This document shows positions 35,797 through 46,400 of a DNA stretch of 64,000 bases, one piece after another. Position numbers and translations under genes: made by a program. Source of the DNA: a virus; the IMG/VR virus record IMGVR_UViG_3300027801_002517, positions 93,370 through 157,369 of that record, one strand, 5' to 3'. Position 1 is the first letter of the stretch. Each line of letters begins with the position of its first letter. The notes beneath the pieces are model-generated. The model searched no databases and had not been told where the DNA came from. It saw only the letters and a program-made list of their open reading frames with translations.

Positions 35797-37771
35797 ATCA
35801 AATTTAAAAGTTATTAATGAAGCTTGGTTGAATATAGATATTGATGAAGATACAATATTCAATCCAATGTCTGTAGTGTCATTTAAGGAAGATGATTTCC
35901 ATCTTAGATTATCTTGGTTGATGACAAGACCAGAATATTTTTCTTTCTTATGTAAACATATCTTTAATGTCACAGTACTGCCTACTCAGGCACTTATTTT
36001 GCATGAAATGTGGAATCGTAAATTCCCTATGATAATTGCTAGTCGTGGGTTTGGCAAGTCTTTCATATTATCTCTATACGCTATGATGAGGTCTTTATTA
36101 CTACCAAAGAGAAAAGTAGTCGTAGTAGGTGCAGCTTTTCGTCAGTCTAAAGTCCTATTTGAATATATGGAGACTATCTGGAATAATTCTCCTATTCTTA
36201 GGGATATGTGCGATAGTGATAGCGGTCCTCGTAGAGATGTAGACCGATGTGTTATGAGAATCAATGATAGTCGTATTACTTGTTTACCTTTAGGTGATGG
36301 ACAAAAGATTCGTGGTCAACGTGCTAATGATATTATTAGTGACGAGTTTGCATCTATACCGCGTGATATTTTCGAAACGGTTGTTGCTGGTTTTGCCGCT
36401 GTAAGTTCTAATCCCATTGATAATGTTAAAAGGTTGGCTTCTGAAAAAAAAGCTCAATCACTTGGAATGGAACTTAACAAGTCAAAAGATGATATTGTAG
36501 AGAATAAAGATAACCAAATCATATTGTCCGGTACTGCGTATTATGACTTTAATCACTTTGCGGTATATTGGAAGAAATGGAAGTCTATTATAAAAAGTGG
36601 TGGTGATAAAAATAGACTTAGAGATGTGTTTGGTGGAGAAGATGTTCCAGATAATTTTGATTGGACCCAATATTCTGTTGTTAGAATACCATACGAACTT
36701 TTACCAGAGGGCTTTATGGATGCCGCACAGGTCGCTAGATCGAAAGCAACAGTACATGCTGGTATTTATCAAATGGAGTTCGGAGCTTGCTTTACGCGGG
36801 ACTCTCAGGGCTTCTTTAAGAGGACACTGATACAGTCCTGTGTATCTAATGATCAAGAGCCAATTAAAGACAATAAGGGGGATGATATAATCTTTGAGGC
36901 CCAACTGATGGGTGATCCTAACAAAAAATATGTATTTGGTGTTGACCCTGCTTCTGAAGTTGATAATTTTAGTATAATCGTTCTTGAGTTGAATCACGAC
37001 CACACAAGGATTGTTTACTCTTGGACTACTACGCGATCTGAACATAAACAAAAGGTTCAAAAGGGGTTTTCTTCTGAAACCGACTTCTATTCTTACTGTG
37101 CTAGAAAAATTAGAGATTTAATGAAATTGTTTCCATGTGTTCATATCGCTATGGACGCACAAGGGGGCGGAATTGCCGTGATGGAGTCTCTACATGATAA
37201 GGATAAAATTAAGAATGACGAGTTTCCAATTTGGCCCACAATTGATGATGATAAGCCCAAAGATACTGATGATGATCGTGGATTGCATATTTTAGAGATG
37301 TGTCAATTTGCTAGGTATGAATGGTTATCAGAAGCTAATCATGGTTTAAGAAAAGATCTTGAAGATAAAGCAATTATCTTTCCAAGATTTGATGCAATTA
37401 CAGTGGGACTATCTAATGCTGAAGATGGGTTAAAAGGGAGGATGTATGACACACTTGAAGAATGTGTTATGGAGATTGAAGAGTTAAAAGATGAACTTGC
37501 TATGATACAAATAACACAAACTGCTAATGGTAGAGATAGATGGGATACTCCTGAAGTTATTATAGGTGCTGGTAAGAAAAGTAAAATGAGGAAAGACCGT
37601 TATTCTTCCTTAATAATGGCTAATATGGCTGCTAGAAAAATATATAGAACACCAACACCTCGCGAATATCAATTCTATGGTGGGTTTGCCACAATTATGG
37701 ATGATAAGCCAAAGGGCGATATGTATACTGGTCCAAGTTGGTTTGTTGATAGTATGAAAGATATTTTATAA
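35789..37771 (+). CDS. terL: Large terminase subunit
   Basis: 660 residues. The ATPase motor carries Walker A (ASRGFGKSF), Walker B (DIISDEFASI) and coupling motif (IILSGTAYYDF). The C-terminal RNase-H-like nuclease begins FGVDPASEVDNFSIIVLE, with further acidic residues near IAMDAQGGG. It cuts concatemers and drives DNA into the prohead. The start overlaps the ClpP gene. Length is normal for T4-like terminases. Confidence 0.93.
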   Translation: MVESNLKVINEAWLNIDIDEDTIFNPMSVVSFKEDDFHLRLSWLMTRPEYFSFLCKHIFNVTVLPTQALILHEMWNRKFPMIIASRGFGKSFILSLYAMMRSLLLPKRKVVVVGAAFRQSKVLFEYMETIWNNSPILRDMCDSDSGPRRDVDRCVMRINDSRITCLPLGDGQKIRGQRANDIISDEFASIPRDIFETVVAGFAAVSSNPIDNVKRLASEKKAQSLGMELNKSKDDIVENKDNQIILSGTAYYDFNHFAVYWKKWKSIIKSGGDKNRLRDVFGGEDVPDNFDWTQYSVVRIPYELLPEGFMDAAQVARSKATVHAGIYQMEFGACFTRDSQGFFKRTLIQSCVSNDQEPIKDNKGDDIIFEAQLMGDPNKKYVFGVDPASEVDNFSIIVLELNHDHTRIVYSWTTTRSEHKQKVQKGFSSETDFYSYCARKIRDLMKLFPCVHIAMDAQGGGIAVMESLHDKDKIKNDEFPIWPTIDDDKPKDTDDDRGLHILEMCQFARYEWLSEANHGLRKDLEDKAIIFPRFDAITVGLSNAEDGLKGRMYDTLEECVMEIEELKDELAMIQITQTANGRDRWDTPEVIIGAGKKSKMRKDRYSSLIMANMAARKIYRTPTPREYQFYGGFATIMDDKPKGDMYTGPSWFVDSMKDIL

Positions 37772-37772
37772 T

Positions 37773-37784
37773 TTGTGTATAATT
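37773..37784 (+). promoter_or_regulatory. Putative late promoter motif 2
   Basis: TTGTGTATAATT, 59 bases upstream of the portal gene. No -35 box. Confidence 0.6.
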
Positions 37785-37842
37785 AAGGTAGTTGAATTAA
37801 CAATCCAATTACACTTCTTTCAATTGAATTGCGGAGAATCAA

Positions 37843-39795
37843 ATGAGTAATAAAAATTCTATCATTACCTGGGAAGACGGAGATGCATCAAGTAAGTCTC
37901 GTGCTATGGAACAATTTTCTGAGTCTATTGATGCATATGATGGTATTTCTAAAGCAAACCGTAGATCATTTTTAGATATAGAACCAAATATCTCTACTAG
38001 ACCAGGTTATGGTAAAGATGACTATTATGCATTCCGTTCAAATGAAGAGGTTCCGCAGCAGAAGAAAAAAGCCATTAAGATGTGTATGGAGGCTTATGAT
38101 AAAGTTGGTATTATTAGGAATATTATTGATTTAATGGGTGATTTTGGCAGTCAAGGCATCGATATTGTACATGAGAATAAAAGTGTAGAAAAATTCTATA
38201 AGCAATGGTTTAAGAAAGTTGATGGAAAAGAACGGTCTGAAAGATTTTTGAATAATCTTTACAGGACTGGAAATGTATTTATTTATCGTAGTGATGCAAA
38301 AATTAGTCAAGATATTGTAAAATATATAAGATCTATGGGTAGTGATATAACGGTTAAGCTACCATCTGTTAAGGAGGATGTCGTTCCTTGGAGATATAAT
38401 TTTTTTAATCCTTTAACTATCAATGTTAAGGATGGTAATTTAAATCTATTTTTAGGCAGGAAAAATTTTGAAATTTCAAATAAGTCTTTTGTAGACAATT
38501 TTCAAAAAGATAATATTCCAGCAAAGGTATTAGAAACTTTACCTCCTGAGTTAAAGATGAAGATTAAAAATGGTGAAAGGTCAATTCCTTTAGATGAAAA
38601 CAAACTCAGTGTTTACTATTATAAAAAAGATGATTGGCAGCAGTGGGCTAATCCACTTACCTATGCTATTCTTGATGATATTATTATGTTGGAAAAAATG
38701 CGTCTTGCAGATTTATCCGCTCTTGATGGTGCTATTAGTAATATTAGACTATGGACGCTTGGAAGCCTTGACCATAAAATCTTACCAACAAAAGACGGAG
38801 TTAACAAGCTCAGAAATATTTTAGCAAGTAATGTTGGTGGTGGAACAATGGAATTAGTCTGGGGTCCAGACTTAAAATATACTGAATCTAACAGTCAGGT
38901 TTATAAATTCTTAGGTTCTGAGAAATATCAATCAGTTCTTAATAGTATTTATGCGGGGCTTGGCGTTCCTCCAACTTTAACTGGTATGGCATCTAATGGT
39001 GGTGGATTTACTAATAATTTCATTTCTCTAAAGACATTAGTTGAGAGATTACAATATGGTAGAGATCAATTAACTAAGTTTTGGACTAAAGAGTTAGAAT
39101 TAGTTCGGAGGGCTATGGGATTTAGGAAAGCTGCTCATATTGTTTATGATCAACTGAGTCTATCAGATGAGGCAGCAGAAAAAAATCTATTGATTCAATT
39201 GGCTGATAGAAATATTATTAGTCATGAGACTATACTTGATAGATTTAAAGAAATTCCTACTGTTGAAAAAGTCAGATTAAGCAGAGAAAATAAAGATAGA
39301 GATAAAGATAAACTTCCAGATAAGGTTGGTCCATTTCATCCTCCTACTGAAAAAGATGATCTACCAGAAAATGAAAACGGTAGACCTAAATTTAAGAAAG
39401 ATGAAGAACCAAGAAAGAAAAGGGTTGAAAAGCCTAAAAGCACTCCTGGTGTTGCTGATTTAATTGTCTGGGCTAATAAATCATTTGATTTAATATCTGA
39501 TGTCACAAACAAAGCATTTTTATCTGTTTCCAACAAGAAAAATATGAGAAAGCTAACAAAAGCAGAAGTTGGCTATTTAGAAACCCTTAAGGTAGATATA
39601 CTAACAAATTTACCAGTTATGTATGAAAATGTAGATGCAAACTATATTAGTGAGATTGTTAAATCAAACAAAAAGACCCCAAAAGAGTTTAACGCAATTA
39701 TGGTAAACAAGGATATAAATATCTTAAATATGTCTATGGATGAGTACAAAAAACAAGTAGTAGCAAGTTATACAGAATATGTTTTAGGTAGTTAA
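37843..39795 (+). CDS. Portal protein
   Basis: 650 residues. The layout fits phage portals: an N-terminal helical region, the central LSALDGAISNIRLWTLGSLD and LGVPPTLTGMASNGGGFTNN (a typical clip/stem motif) and a helical C-terminus with a Lys/Glu/Pro-rich stretch before the crown. It follows the large terminase and precedes the protease-scaffold, the standard order. GGAGAATCAA precedes the ATG. Confidence 0.85.
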   Translation: MSNKNSIITWEDGDASSKSRAMEQFSESIDAYDGISKANRRSFLDIEPNISTRPGYGKDDYYAFRSNEEVPQQKKKAIKMCMEAYDKVGIIRNIIDLMGDFGSQGIDIVHENKSVEKFYKQWFKKVDGKERSERFLNNLYRTGNVFIYRSDAKISQDIVKYIRSMGSDITVKLPSVKEDVVPWRYNFFNPLTINVKDGNLNLFLGRKNFEISNKSFVDNFQKDNIPAKVLETLPPELKMKIKNGERSIPLDENKLSVYYYKKDDWQQWANPLTYAILDDIIMLEKMRLADLSALDGAISNIRLWTLGSLDHKILPTKDGVNKLRNILASNVGGGTMELVWGPDLKYTESNSQVYKFLGSEKYQSVLNSIYAGLGVPPTLTGMASNGGGFTNNFISLKTLVERLQYGRDQLTKFWTKELELVRRAMGFRKAAHIVYDQLSLSDEAAEKNLLIQLADRNIISHETILDRFKEIPTVEKVRLSRENKDRDKDKLPDKVGPFHPPTEKDDLPENENGRPKFKKDEEPRKKRVEKPKSTPGVADLIVWANKSFDLISDVTNKAFLSVSNKKNMRKLTKAEVGYLETLKVDILTNLPVMYENVDANYISEIVKSNKKTPKEFNAIMVNKDINILNMSMDEYKKQVVASYTEYVLGS

Positions 39796-39824
39796 AACCC
39801 GTTTTATGTATGTTTTAATGTATC

Positions 39825-39837
39825 TTGTGTATAATTT
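39825..39837 (+). promoter_or_regulatory. Putative late promoter motif 3
   Basis: TTGTGTATAATTT, 17 bases upstream of the protease-scaffold start. Confidence 0.6.
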
Positions 39838-39854
39838 AATACGAGGTGAAAATT

Positions 39855-41303
39855 ATGAATAAAATACAAATTTTTCAAAAAGAAATTGAAGATGGTATCT
39901 CTGATAAGGTTCAGAGTACTGCTTCAGTGGCTTATTTGTCTCCTTTTACTGTCAAGGCAGAAGAATTTACTTCTGAGATAGAAAAAAGTGAGATAGAAAA
40001 ACTTTTAGCCGATGAAAACAAGCAACACGATCTTTATTACTTAGAATCAGTGTTAGTTTCTACTAATTGGAATAGAAATGATGATGTATTTTTAGCAGAT
40101 GTCACATGGGCTGCGAGAAATACACCAGAAGACAAACCATTTAATTTTATGCATGATGAAAATGATATCATTGGGCATATTATAGGTAGTTATGTTACTG
40201 ATACTGAAGGAAATAAAATTTCTGACGATCAAGAAGAAACCCCTGCTAATTTTGATATTATTACTCGTGCGGTTCTTTATAATAGTTGGATGAATGAAGA
40301 AAATAAAGAGCGAATGGATAATATCATTGCGGAAATTGATGAAGATAAGTGGTTTGTTTCAATGGAATGTTTATTTGCTGGTTTCGACTATGCGGTTATT
40401 GACAAAACTGGTAGTCAACAGTTAGTAACTCGGAGTGATGATTCATCTTTCTTAACCAAGCATTTACGTGCTTATGGTGGAACTGGTGAATACGAAGGTT
40501 ATAAAGTTGGACGTGCATTACGTGATATTTCTTTTTCTGGGAAAGGATTGGTGTCAAATCCAGCAAACCCCAGGAGTATAATTTTAAACTCTAAAAGTAT
40601 TGCTTTTAGTGTTGATGGGTTTTCAACAATGAAGGAGACTAATATGTCTGAATCTCAGGTTCAAGAGGAGCAAGTGGTTAAAGAACCAGTTGTTGCTGAA
40701 GAACTAAATGAAGAGGTTGTTGAAACAGTAGAAGCTGATGCGGTAACAGATGATTCTACTACGGAAGCTACTGAAGTAGCTGAAGTAGCTGAAGAAGTAA
40801 TCGAAACTGCTGCAGAAGAAACTGTTGTAACAAATAGTGAGACAGATGAAGCTATTGCTTCTTTAGAAGAAGCTTTAAAATCTGCTGAGGTAAAAATTTC
40901 TGCATTAGAAGCAGTTGTTGCTAAATCAGCTAAGGATTTACAAGAAGCTGAATCTGAAATGTATGATATGAAGAAAAAGCAAAAAGAAGAAAAGAGAAAA
41001 GCTGCTTTAATTGAAGCTGGTGTTTCAGCAGATGAATTAGATGCTACTCTTGCTTCTTTTGGTTCTCTTGATGACGAAGCATTTGATGCTGTAGTCAATC
41101 TTTATGCTCGAAAGAGTATTGTAGCAACTGATTCTAAAGAAGAAGCTACAGAAGAAGCAGAAGCAGAAGTAACTGAAATTTTCGACGAAGTCGAAACATC
41201 AGAAGCAACTCTGGTAGAAGCTGAAACAGAAGAAGTAGATGAAATAGCAGCAACACGAGCAAGTATTGCTGATTACATCTCAAATTCAATTCTTAGTAAG
41301 TAA
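39855..41303 (+). CDS. Prohead protease fused to scaffold
   Basis: About 482 residues. Residues 1-255 look like a prohead protease: FNFMHDENDIIGHI (His), KWFVSMECLFAGFD and DISFSGKGLVSNPANPRS. The rest is a long acidic Glu/Ala coiled coil, as in scaffold proteins. A strong internal start at 40644 probably makes the scaffold alone. GAGGTGAAAATT precedes the ATG at 39855. The product is needed for capsid assembly and is probably self-cleaved and removed. Confidence 0.75.
   Translation: MNKIQIFQKEIEDGISDKVQSTASVAYLSPFTVKAEEFTSEIEKSEIEKLLADENKQHDLYYLESVLVSTNWNRNDDVFLADVTWAARNTPEDKPFNFMHDENDIIGHIIGSYVTDTEGNKISDDQEETPANFDIITRAVLYNSWMNEENKERMDNIIAEIDEDKWFVSMECLFAGFDYAVIDKTGSQQLVTRSDDSSFLTKHLRAYGGTGEYEGYKVGRALRDISFSGKGLVSNPANPRSIILNSKSIAFSVDGFSTMKETNMSESQVQEEQVVKEPVVAEELNEEVVETVEADAVTDDSTTEATEVAEVAEEVIETAAEETVVTNSETDEAIASLEEALKSAEVKISALEAVVAKSAKDLQEAESEMYDMKKKQKEEKRKAALIEAGVSADELDATLASFGSLDDEAFDAVVNLYARKSIVATDSKEEATEEAEAEVTEIFDEVETSEATLVEAETEEVDEIAATRASIADYISNSILSK
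40644..41303 (+). CDS. Nested scaffold protein from internal start
   Basis: In-frame ATG at 40644 with GAAGGAG (40631-40637) six bases upstream gives a 219-residue acidic coiled-coil protein (MSESQVQEEQVVKEPV...). Lambda C/Nu3 is a known parallel: scaffold translated from within the protease gene. Confidence 0.6.
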   Translation: MSESQVQEEQVVKEPVVAEELNEEVVETVEADAVTDDSTTEATEVAEVAEEVIETAAEETVVTNSETDEAIASLEEALKSAEVKISALEAVVAKSAKDLQEAESEMYDMKKKQKEEKRKAALIEAGVSADELDATLASFGSLDDEAFDAVVNLYARKSIVATDSKEEATEEAEAEVTEIFDEVETSEATLVEAETEEVDEIAATRASIADYISNSILSK

Positions 41304-41330
41304 TTCCTCTTTTCCTATAGGAGAAAAAAA

Positions 41331-41822
41331 ATGGCTCTTAAAGCAGATAGAAGTGTAGAGGCTACTGATATTAGCTTTTTCTACAACGCTGGCACAGCAA
41401 CCCGTGGGGGTGTGGCTGTGATCGAAAATAATAGTGCATCTGGTGCAGCAATGGACCAGGGTGCTAACTTGTGTGCTTATGCGACTGCAGCATCAACAGA
41501 TATTCCGGTTGGTATTCTGATGAATGATGTCGTTAATAAAGATTTAACGAGAACTCATTTAAATCAGCATAAAGACGAAATTCAGAAGGGTGGTAAGGTT
41601 ACCATTATGACTCGTGGTACTGTTACTACTAGCAATATCACTGGTACTCCAGCTCCAGGTAAGCTTGCCTATGCTGATAGTGCAAGTGCTGGTAATATTA
41701 CTGTAGAGCCAGTAGCAGCAGCTAATTCTGGATCTTTATGTGTAGGTCGTTGGATGTCTTATAAAGATAGTGATGGCTACGCTAAATTACAGGTCAATCT
41801 TCCACTCAACAACGGTGCATAA
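41331..41822 (+). CDS. Capsid decoration protein
   Basis: 163 residues, beta-rich, with a VGILMNDVVNKDLTRTHLNQ then GGKVTIMTRGTVTT pattern common to head-decoration or head-fibre base proteins. It lies directly before the major capsid gene. CTATAGGAGAAAAAAA precedes the ATG. It probably binds the capsid surface after expansion. Confidence 0.7.
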   Translation: MALKADRSVEATDISFFYNAGTATRGGVAVIENNSASGAAMDQGANLCAYATAASTDIPVGILMNDVVNKDLTRTHLNQHKDEIQKGGKVTIMTRGTVTTSNITGTPAPGKLAYADSASAGNITVEPVAAANSGSLCVGRWMSYKDSDGYAKLQVNLPLNNGA

Positions 41823-41851
41823 TCGCCCCCAACTAATAGGAGAATTTTAAT

Positions 41852-42859
41852 ATGTCATTTACTGAAAGACCAAGTGATGAATTTATTTCATTGCTTCGGA
41901 AAGCTGGCGATAGTGATCAAAACATCGCTATTGCAGCACAAAGAGAATTTGCTAAAGCATTGGAACTGCCTCTTCGTAAGGGAGTTTTGGCTGGCGATAT
42001 TCTTGGGAATATTTTCGAAGTAACCACAGTAGAATCTGGTGGAACAACTGAGTATCCACTCGACCTTATCTCTCCTGGACTTGAAGGTGAGCATATTGCT
42101 TACACTAATCCAGGTAATGGTAGAGTTCCTGAGCGTAGCGTAGAAGGTGACTATGTTGCGATTCCAACTTACAGTATCACAAGTTCTATCGACTTCTTGC
42201 TTCGATATGCTCGTGAAGCTCGTTGGGATATCGCTGCTCGTGCTATGCAGGTTATGGAAGCGGGCTTTACCAAGAAGATGAACGATGATGGTTGGCACAC
42301 AATGCTTGCGGCTGGTGTTGACAGAAACATCCTCGTATACGATGGTGATGCTACTGCCGGTATGTTCTCTAAGAGACTGGTATCTTTGATGCAGACTGTT
42401 ATGCGTCGTAATGCTGGCGGAAACACTGGTTCTGCTGGTCGCGGTCGTTTGACAGACCTGTATGTTTCTCCAGAAGCTCTGGAAGATATTCGTAACTGGG
42501 GTCTTGATCAGATTGATGAAGTTACCCGGCGTGAAATCTACAGTGCTTCTGAAGATGGTGCTCCAATTACCCGTGTATTTGGTGTTAATCTACATGATCT
42601 TGATGAACTTGGTGAAGGTCAAGAGTATCAGACATTCTTTACAGGTAGCTTAAGTGGTGCTGTTCAGGCTGCTGACCTTGAACTGGTCGTTGGTTTGGAT
42701 CAGTCATCTAATGACAGCTTTGTAATGCCTGTTCGTCAGACTCTTCAAGTCTTTGAAGATCCTACTCTTCATAGACAGCAGCGAGCTGGATTCTACGGTT
42801 GGGCTGAAATTGGATTTGGTGTCCTTGATAACCGTCGTGTTATCCTTGGCTCCTTCTAA
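41852..42859 (+). CDS. Major capsid protein, HK97-like
   Basis: 335 residues. Position after scaffold and decoration genes, the N-terminal acidic region, and segments such as EYPLDLISPGLEGEHIAYT, SITSSIDFLLRYAREARWD and MPVRQTLQVFEDPTLHRQQR are typical of HK97-fold capsid proteins. AATAGGAGAATTTTAAT precedes the ATG. A strong terminator follows. Codon use suggests high expression. Confidence 0.85.
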   Translation: MSFTERPSDEFISLLRKAGDSDQNIAIAAQREFAKALELPLRKGVLAGDILGNIFEVTTVESGGTTEYPLDLISPGLEGEHIAYTNPGNGRVPERSVEGDYVAIPTYSITSSIDFLLRYAREARWDIAARAMQVMEAGFTKKMNDDGWHTMLAAGVDRNILVYDGDATAGMFSKRLVSLMQTVMRRNAGGNTGSAGRGRLTDLYVSPEALEDIRNWGLDQIDEVTRREIYSASEDGAPITRVFGVNLHDLDELGEGQEYQTFFTGSLSGAVQAADLELVVGLDQSSNDSFVMPVRQTLQVFEDPTLHRQQRAGFYGWAEIGFGVLDNRRVILGSF

Positions 42860-42885
42860 TATTGTCAAAACGGTGAGTATAATAA

Positions 42886-42920
42886 GTCATCCTCGTACTT
42901 TGCGGGGATGGCTTTTTTTT
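42886..42920 (+). terminator. Rho-independent terminator after the capsid gene
   Basis: 10-bp stem GTCATCCTCG/CGGGGATGGC with a 7-base loop and an eight-T tail. It ends the capsid transcript and separates it from the next promoter motif. Confidence 0.9.
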
Positions 42921-42930
42921 GTGTATAATA
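42919..42930 (+). promoter_or_regulatory. Putative late promoter motif 4
   Basis: TTGTGTATAATA starts in the last T residues of the terminator and precedes the gene at 42977. Confidence 0.6.
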
Positions 42931-42976
42931 TGATATAAATTCTTTATTTCAAGGAAATTCCTACAAGGAGAATATA

Positions 42977-43441
42977 ATGGCTGCTCTTTCAGATTATTTA
43001 GAATCTGGTTTGCTTCACCATATTTTTAGGGGTGAAACTTTTGCTAAACCAGTACATGTTGCAGTTGCGTTGACGAGTGGTGTTATTGTTGATTCAGATA
43101 CTGGTGTAACAATTCAAGAATTATCTTCAGGTGACGGCGTTAATTCAACGGGATATGCTCGTATTAGCTTACATGCTCCAGCTACTAGTGGCAATGATAA
43201 GTGGAGTTATAATACTGCTGACCATTCCGCTGGTAGTGGTGTTATAAAAAATGGAGTTGATTTTGTGTTTGAACAAGCTTTACAAGATTGGGGATGGGTA
43301 TCTGGCATAGCCTTAGTTGATACTCAAGTCCACCAAGAAGGTAATTTGTTAATGCACGCACAGCTTGATAATCCAAGAATTATTTATACAGGTGATAGTG
43401 TCAAATTTAGCACAAGTACTTTACAAGTTTCCTTCAAGTAA
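42977..43441 (+). CDS. Minor virion protein, beta-rich
   Basis: 154 residues: SDYLESGLLHHIFRGE, VHVAVALTSGV, GYARISLHAP, WGWVSGIALVDT, NLLMHAQLDNPRII. The pattern belongs to a widespread group of small phage tail or fibre-base proteins with a jelly-roll-like fold. ACAAGGAGAATATA precedes the ATG. Position just after the capsid gene suits a neck or tail-fibre junction role. Confidence 0.65.
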   Translation: MAALSDYLESGLLHHIFRGETFAKPVHVAVALTSGVIVDSDTGVTIQELSSGDGVNSTGYARISLHAPATSGNDKWSYNTADHSAGSGVIKNGVDFVFEQALQDWGWVSGIALVDTQVHQEGNLLMHAQLDNPRIIYTGDSVKFSTSTLQVSFK

Positions 43442-43452
43442 GGACTAGATAA

Positions 43453-46400
43453 ATGATTTTGAGTAAACAGGAGTTCATTAACTCCCTTACTAATTATCTT
43501 CCAGATAATGCCAATCAAGAGATTTCTCCGTTAGATCTTAGAACAGTTATAACAAATTTAGCTGATTCTATTCATCTAATGACCGTATCAAATAGTATTG
43601 ATGCAGATAACGTGGGGACAAAATCTACCAGAACTTCTATTCTCGGAGAACAAGCTCTTGGTAAGTTAGATTTAGCTGGCAGGTCAACTTCAGATAATTC
43701 CGTTTTTGGTTACAATGCCTTATATGGAAATTATGACGGAACTCATAATACGGCTATTGGTTCCCAATCAATTAGTTGTAATGTTTACGGAGATCATAAT
43801 GTTGGAGTAGGAGTCAGTGCTCTTGGTGGTAATACTACAGGTTCTGGCAATATAGGTATTGGTAACTATACTTTACATAGAGGCAGAACTGGAAGTTTTA
43901 ATATTGCAATAGGTCATGCTGCTGGTAATTACATTGGTGAAGCTGACAGTTATAAATTTTATGTTGGTGCCATTCCTATTGAGCAAGATGAAGATTGTGT
44001 AGTTGACACAACATCTCGTCTTCCTTTAATGTATGGTAATTTAGAGAATAATCGTTTAGCTGTAAATACAAATGGTTTACATGATTTTGGAAATTTTCAA
44101 GTTGCTGGAGATGCCTCTCCATCTGTAAATGCCTCTACAAACTTAGGTCATGGCTCTAAACATTGGAAAATGGCTTATATTTCTAGTGGTATTTCTTATC
44201 CTAATTCTGGAACACTTACTATTTTTAGTGATGCACCTAAAGGAGCAGGTTTTCCAGATCAATACAATCTTACTGTTAGACAGCATTTCGACGGCAATGG
44301 AAATATTGGATTTGGCACTAATGCCCCATCTGGTGATCACGGTTTAATTACTGTAGCTGGAAACATAGTACCGTCTAAGAGTGGCGTTTATTCTTTAGGT
44401 CATCCTTCTTTACCTTGGGATGGACACTTTAATGATGTTACGATTAGTGGGCAATTTTACGCTAACGATGTTACATATAACACGATAGGTGAATGCTTAT
44501 ATGAATGTAAAACATTACACTTAGGCTCAAGTGGGTTATGCGATGAGGGAGATGGATTTCATAATAGTGCTGTGTGTGGTTATTTAGCTGATGCCGCTCT
44601 TGAGGGTGCTGGGTTTGAAATACATGCTAGTGGTTCTGATTATGTTCGTGATTATAGGCTTATTTATAAACAGCCAGATGTTTCAATACAATCAGATGCA
44701 TTGTTAGCTGATAATTCTTTCTCTAGATCTCATTTTGAATCTAACATTAGTTTAAGTGTTGCGGAAGGTATGCACATAAGAACACAGAGAGTGCTTGGTA
44801 GAGATCAGACAAGTATTATTAATGAAAGTGGATACAATGGATTGATTATTGCAACTGATAAAAGTTTATCAATTGCGTCTGGTTCATATATGACTTTTGG
44901 TCAAGTCAACAATGCCTCTGGAAATTATCCTGGTAGAGGAAATGTTTCATTCTTTGCTGCTTCTGGTGATAATACATATGATTTAGCAATTGCCAGTGTT
45001 AATTCTGGTTCTTTAGATAATACCTCTTTATCTAATGCTGTGCGTGTTGGTTTAGATTTCACTACTGCTGTTGCAGATACTAACAGATCCAGATTTAGTT
45101 TAAGGCAATATAATTTTGGTCATCCTGATTATGATAGATTTGTAATTGGTTCTGAAGGGGGCAAATATAGAGAGCATGACCATACCAGAGTGTTTGAACC
45201 AATTACTATTGCTAAGTCTGGTATGTATGTTGGTATTTCTAATTATGAAAGAACAGAAGGTTCTGCCCCAGAAATGCCTCAAGCTCATCTGCATGTTCAA
45301 GGTGCCAATAATGGTCCGTTTGCAGCTAATACTGTTGTTAGAATTGGTACTCGTACTGGCGACACAAGTAAGGATAGTATTTTTGAATTAACTGGGAATG
45401 GTCCCGAAGGTGCTTCTGGTTTACGTGTCTCTTATGATACTTCTACAGATTATATTGATTTTTCAACAATTGCTACAGATTCTAATCACTTTGCTACTAC
45501 AAGTGGTTTTATGTCTGTCACAAATAATAATTATGTTGGTATTGGTTCCACTATAGTTGGAACTACTAGAAAATTCACACCAATTGAGCCTTTAACAATC
45601 AATCATTTTGATTCTGGTGCCAGCGGCACAATTGCTATGAAAGAGCAAGAGAAAAATCCGGGAAATACTGCTGATTATGGAAAAATTTACGTTAAACCTA
45701 AATCTGGAACAGGTCAAACTCAGGCATTGTTTTTCTTGGATGATGCTGGAAATGAATTTGACTTAGTATCTAATATTATTGATAACACCAGTACTGTATT
45801 TACAGATGAATATAGAAATACTTTTGCGGGTTCTGGTACACCTAATAGCCTTCCAGTCAGTTCAAATAACCCAGATAATGCTGGTTATGGTTCCGAGTCA
45901 TTAAATAGTATCAGTTCTTCTTCTGGCAATACTGTTGTTGGTAATAGATCATTAAATAAAATGACTACTGGTGATCTCAATACTATTGTTGGTAACGATA
46001 ATCTGCGATATCAAAGTGGAGGTATGAACAACAATGTCATAGTTGGTCAGCACAACCTCGATAGCGGTAACAGCTCTTCTTATAACAATGTCATTATTGG
46101 TAATAATAATTTCAATAGTATTGATACTGCAGCAGATAATTCAATTATTATTGGTAATAGTGTAGCGACAAATGGAGCCGATTGGTCTGATAAATTATTG
46201 ATTGGCTATGGTGCTGACCCATTAATTTCAGGTCAATTGACAGGTTCTAAGAGTCTAACTATTAATGAAGCAGATTTTTATGTGACAAATGGTAATATTG
46301 TAGCGGGTGGTAATATTGTAGCGGGTGGTAATATTGCATCAAGTGGTAATATTACAACAAATGGTGATTTTATTATACAAGATAATGATAAATCTATTGA

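Noticed and set aside
40661-41098. Minus-strand Ser/Thr/Ala-rich frame
   Set aside because: Antisense of the Glu/Ala scaffold region, a common artefact of GAA and GCT codons.
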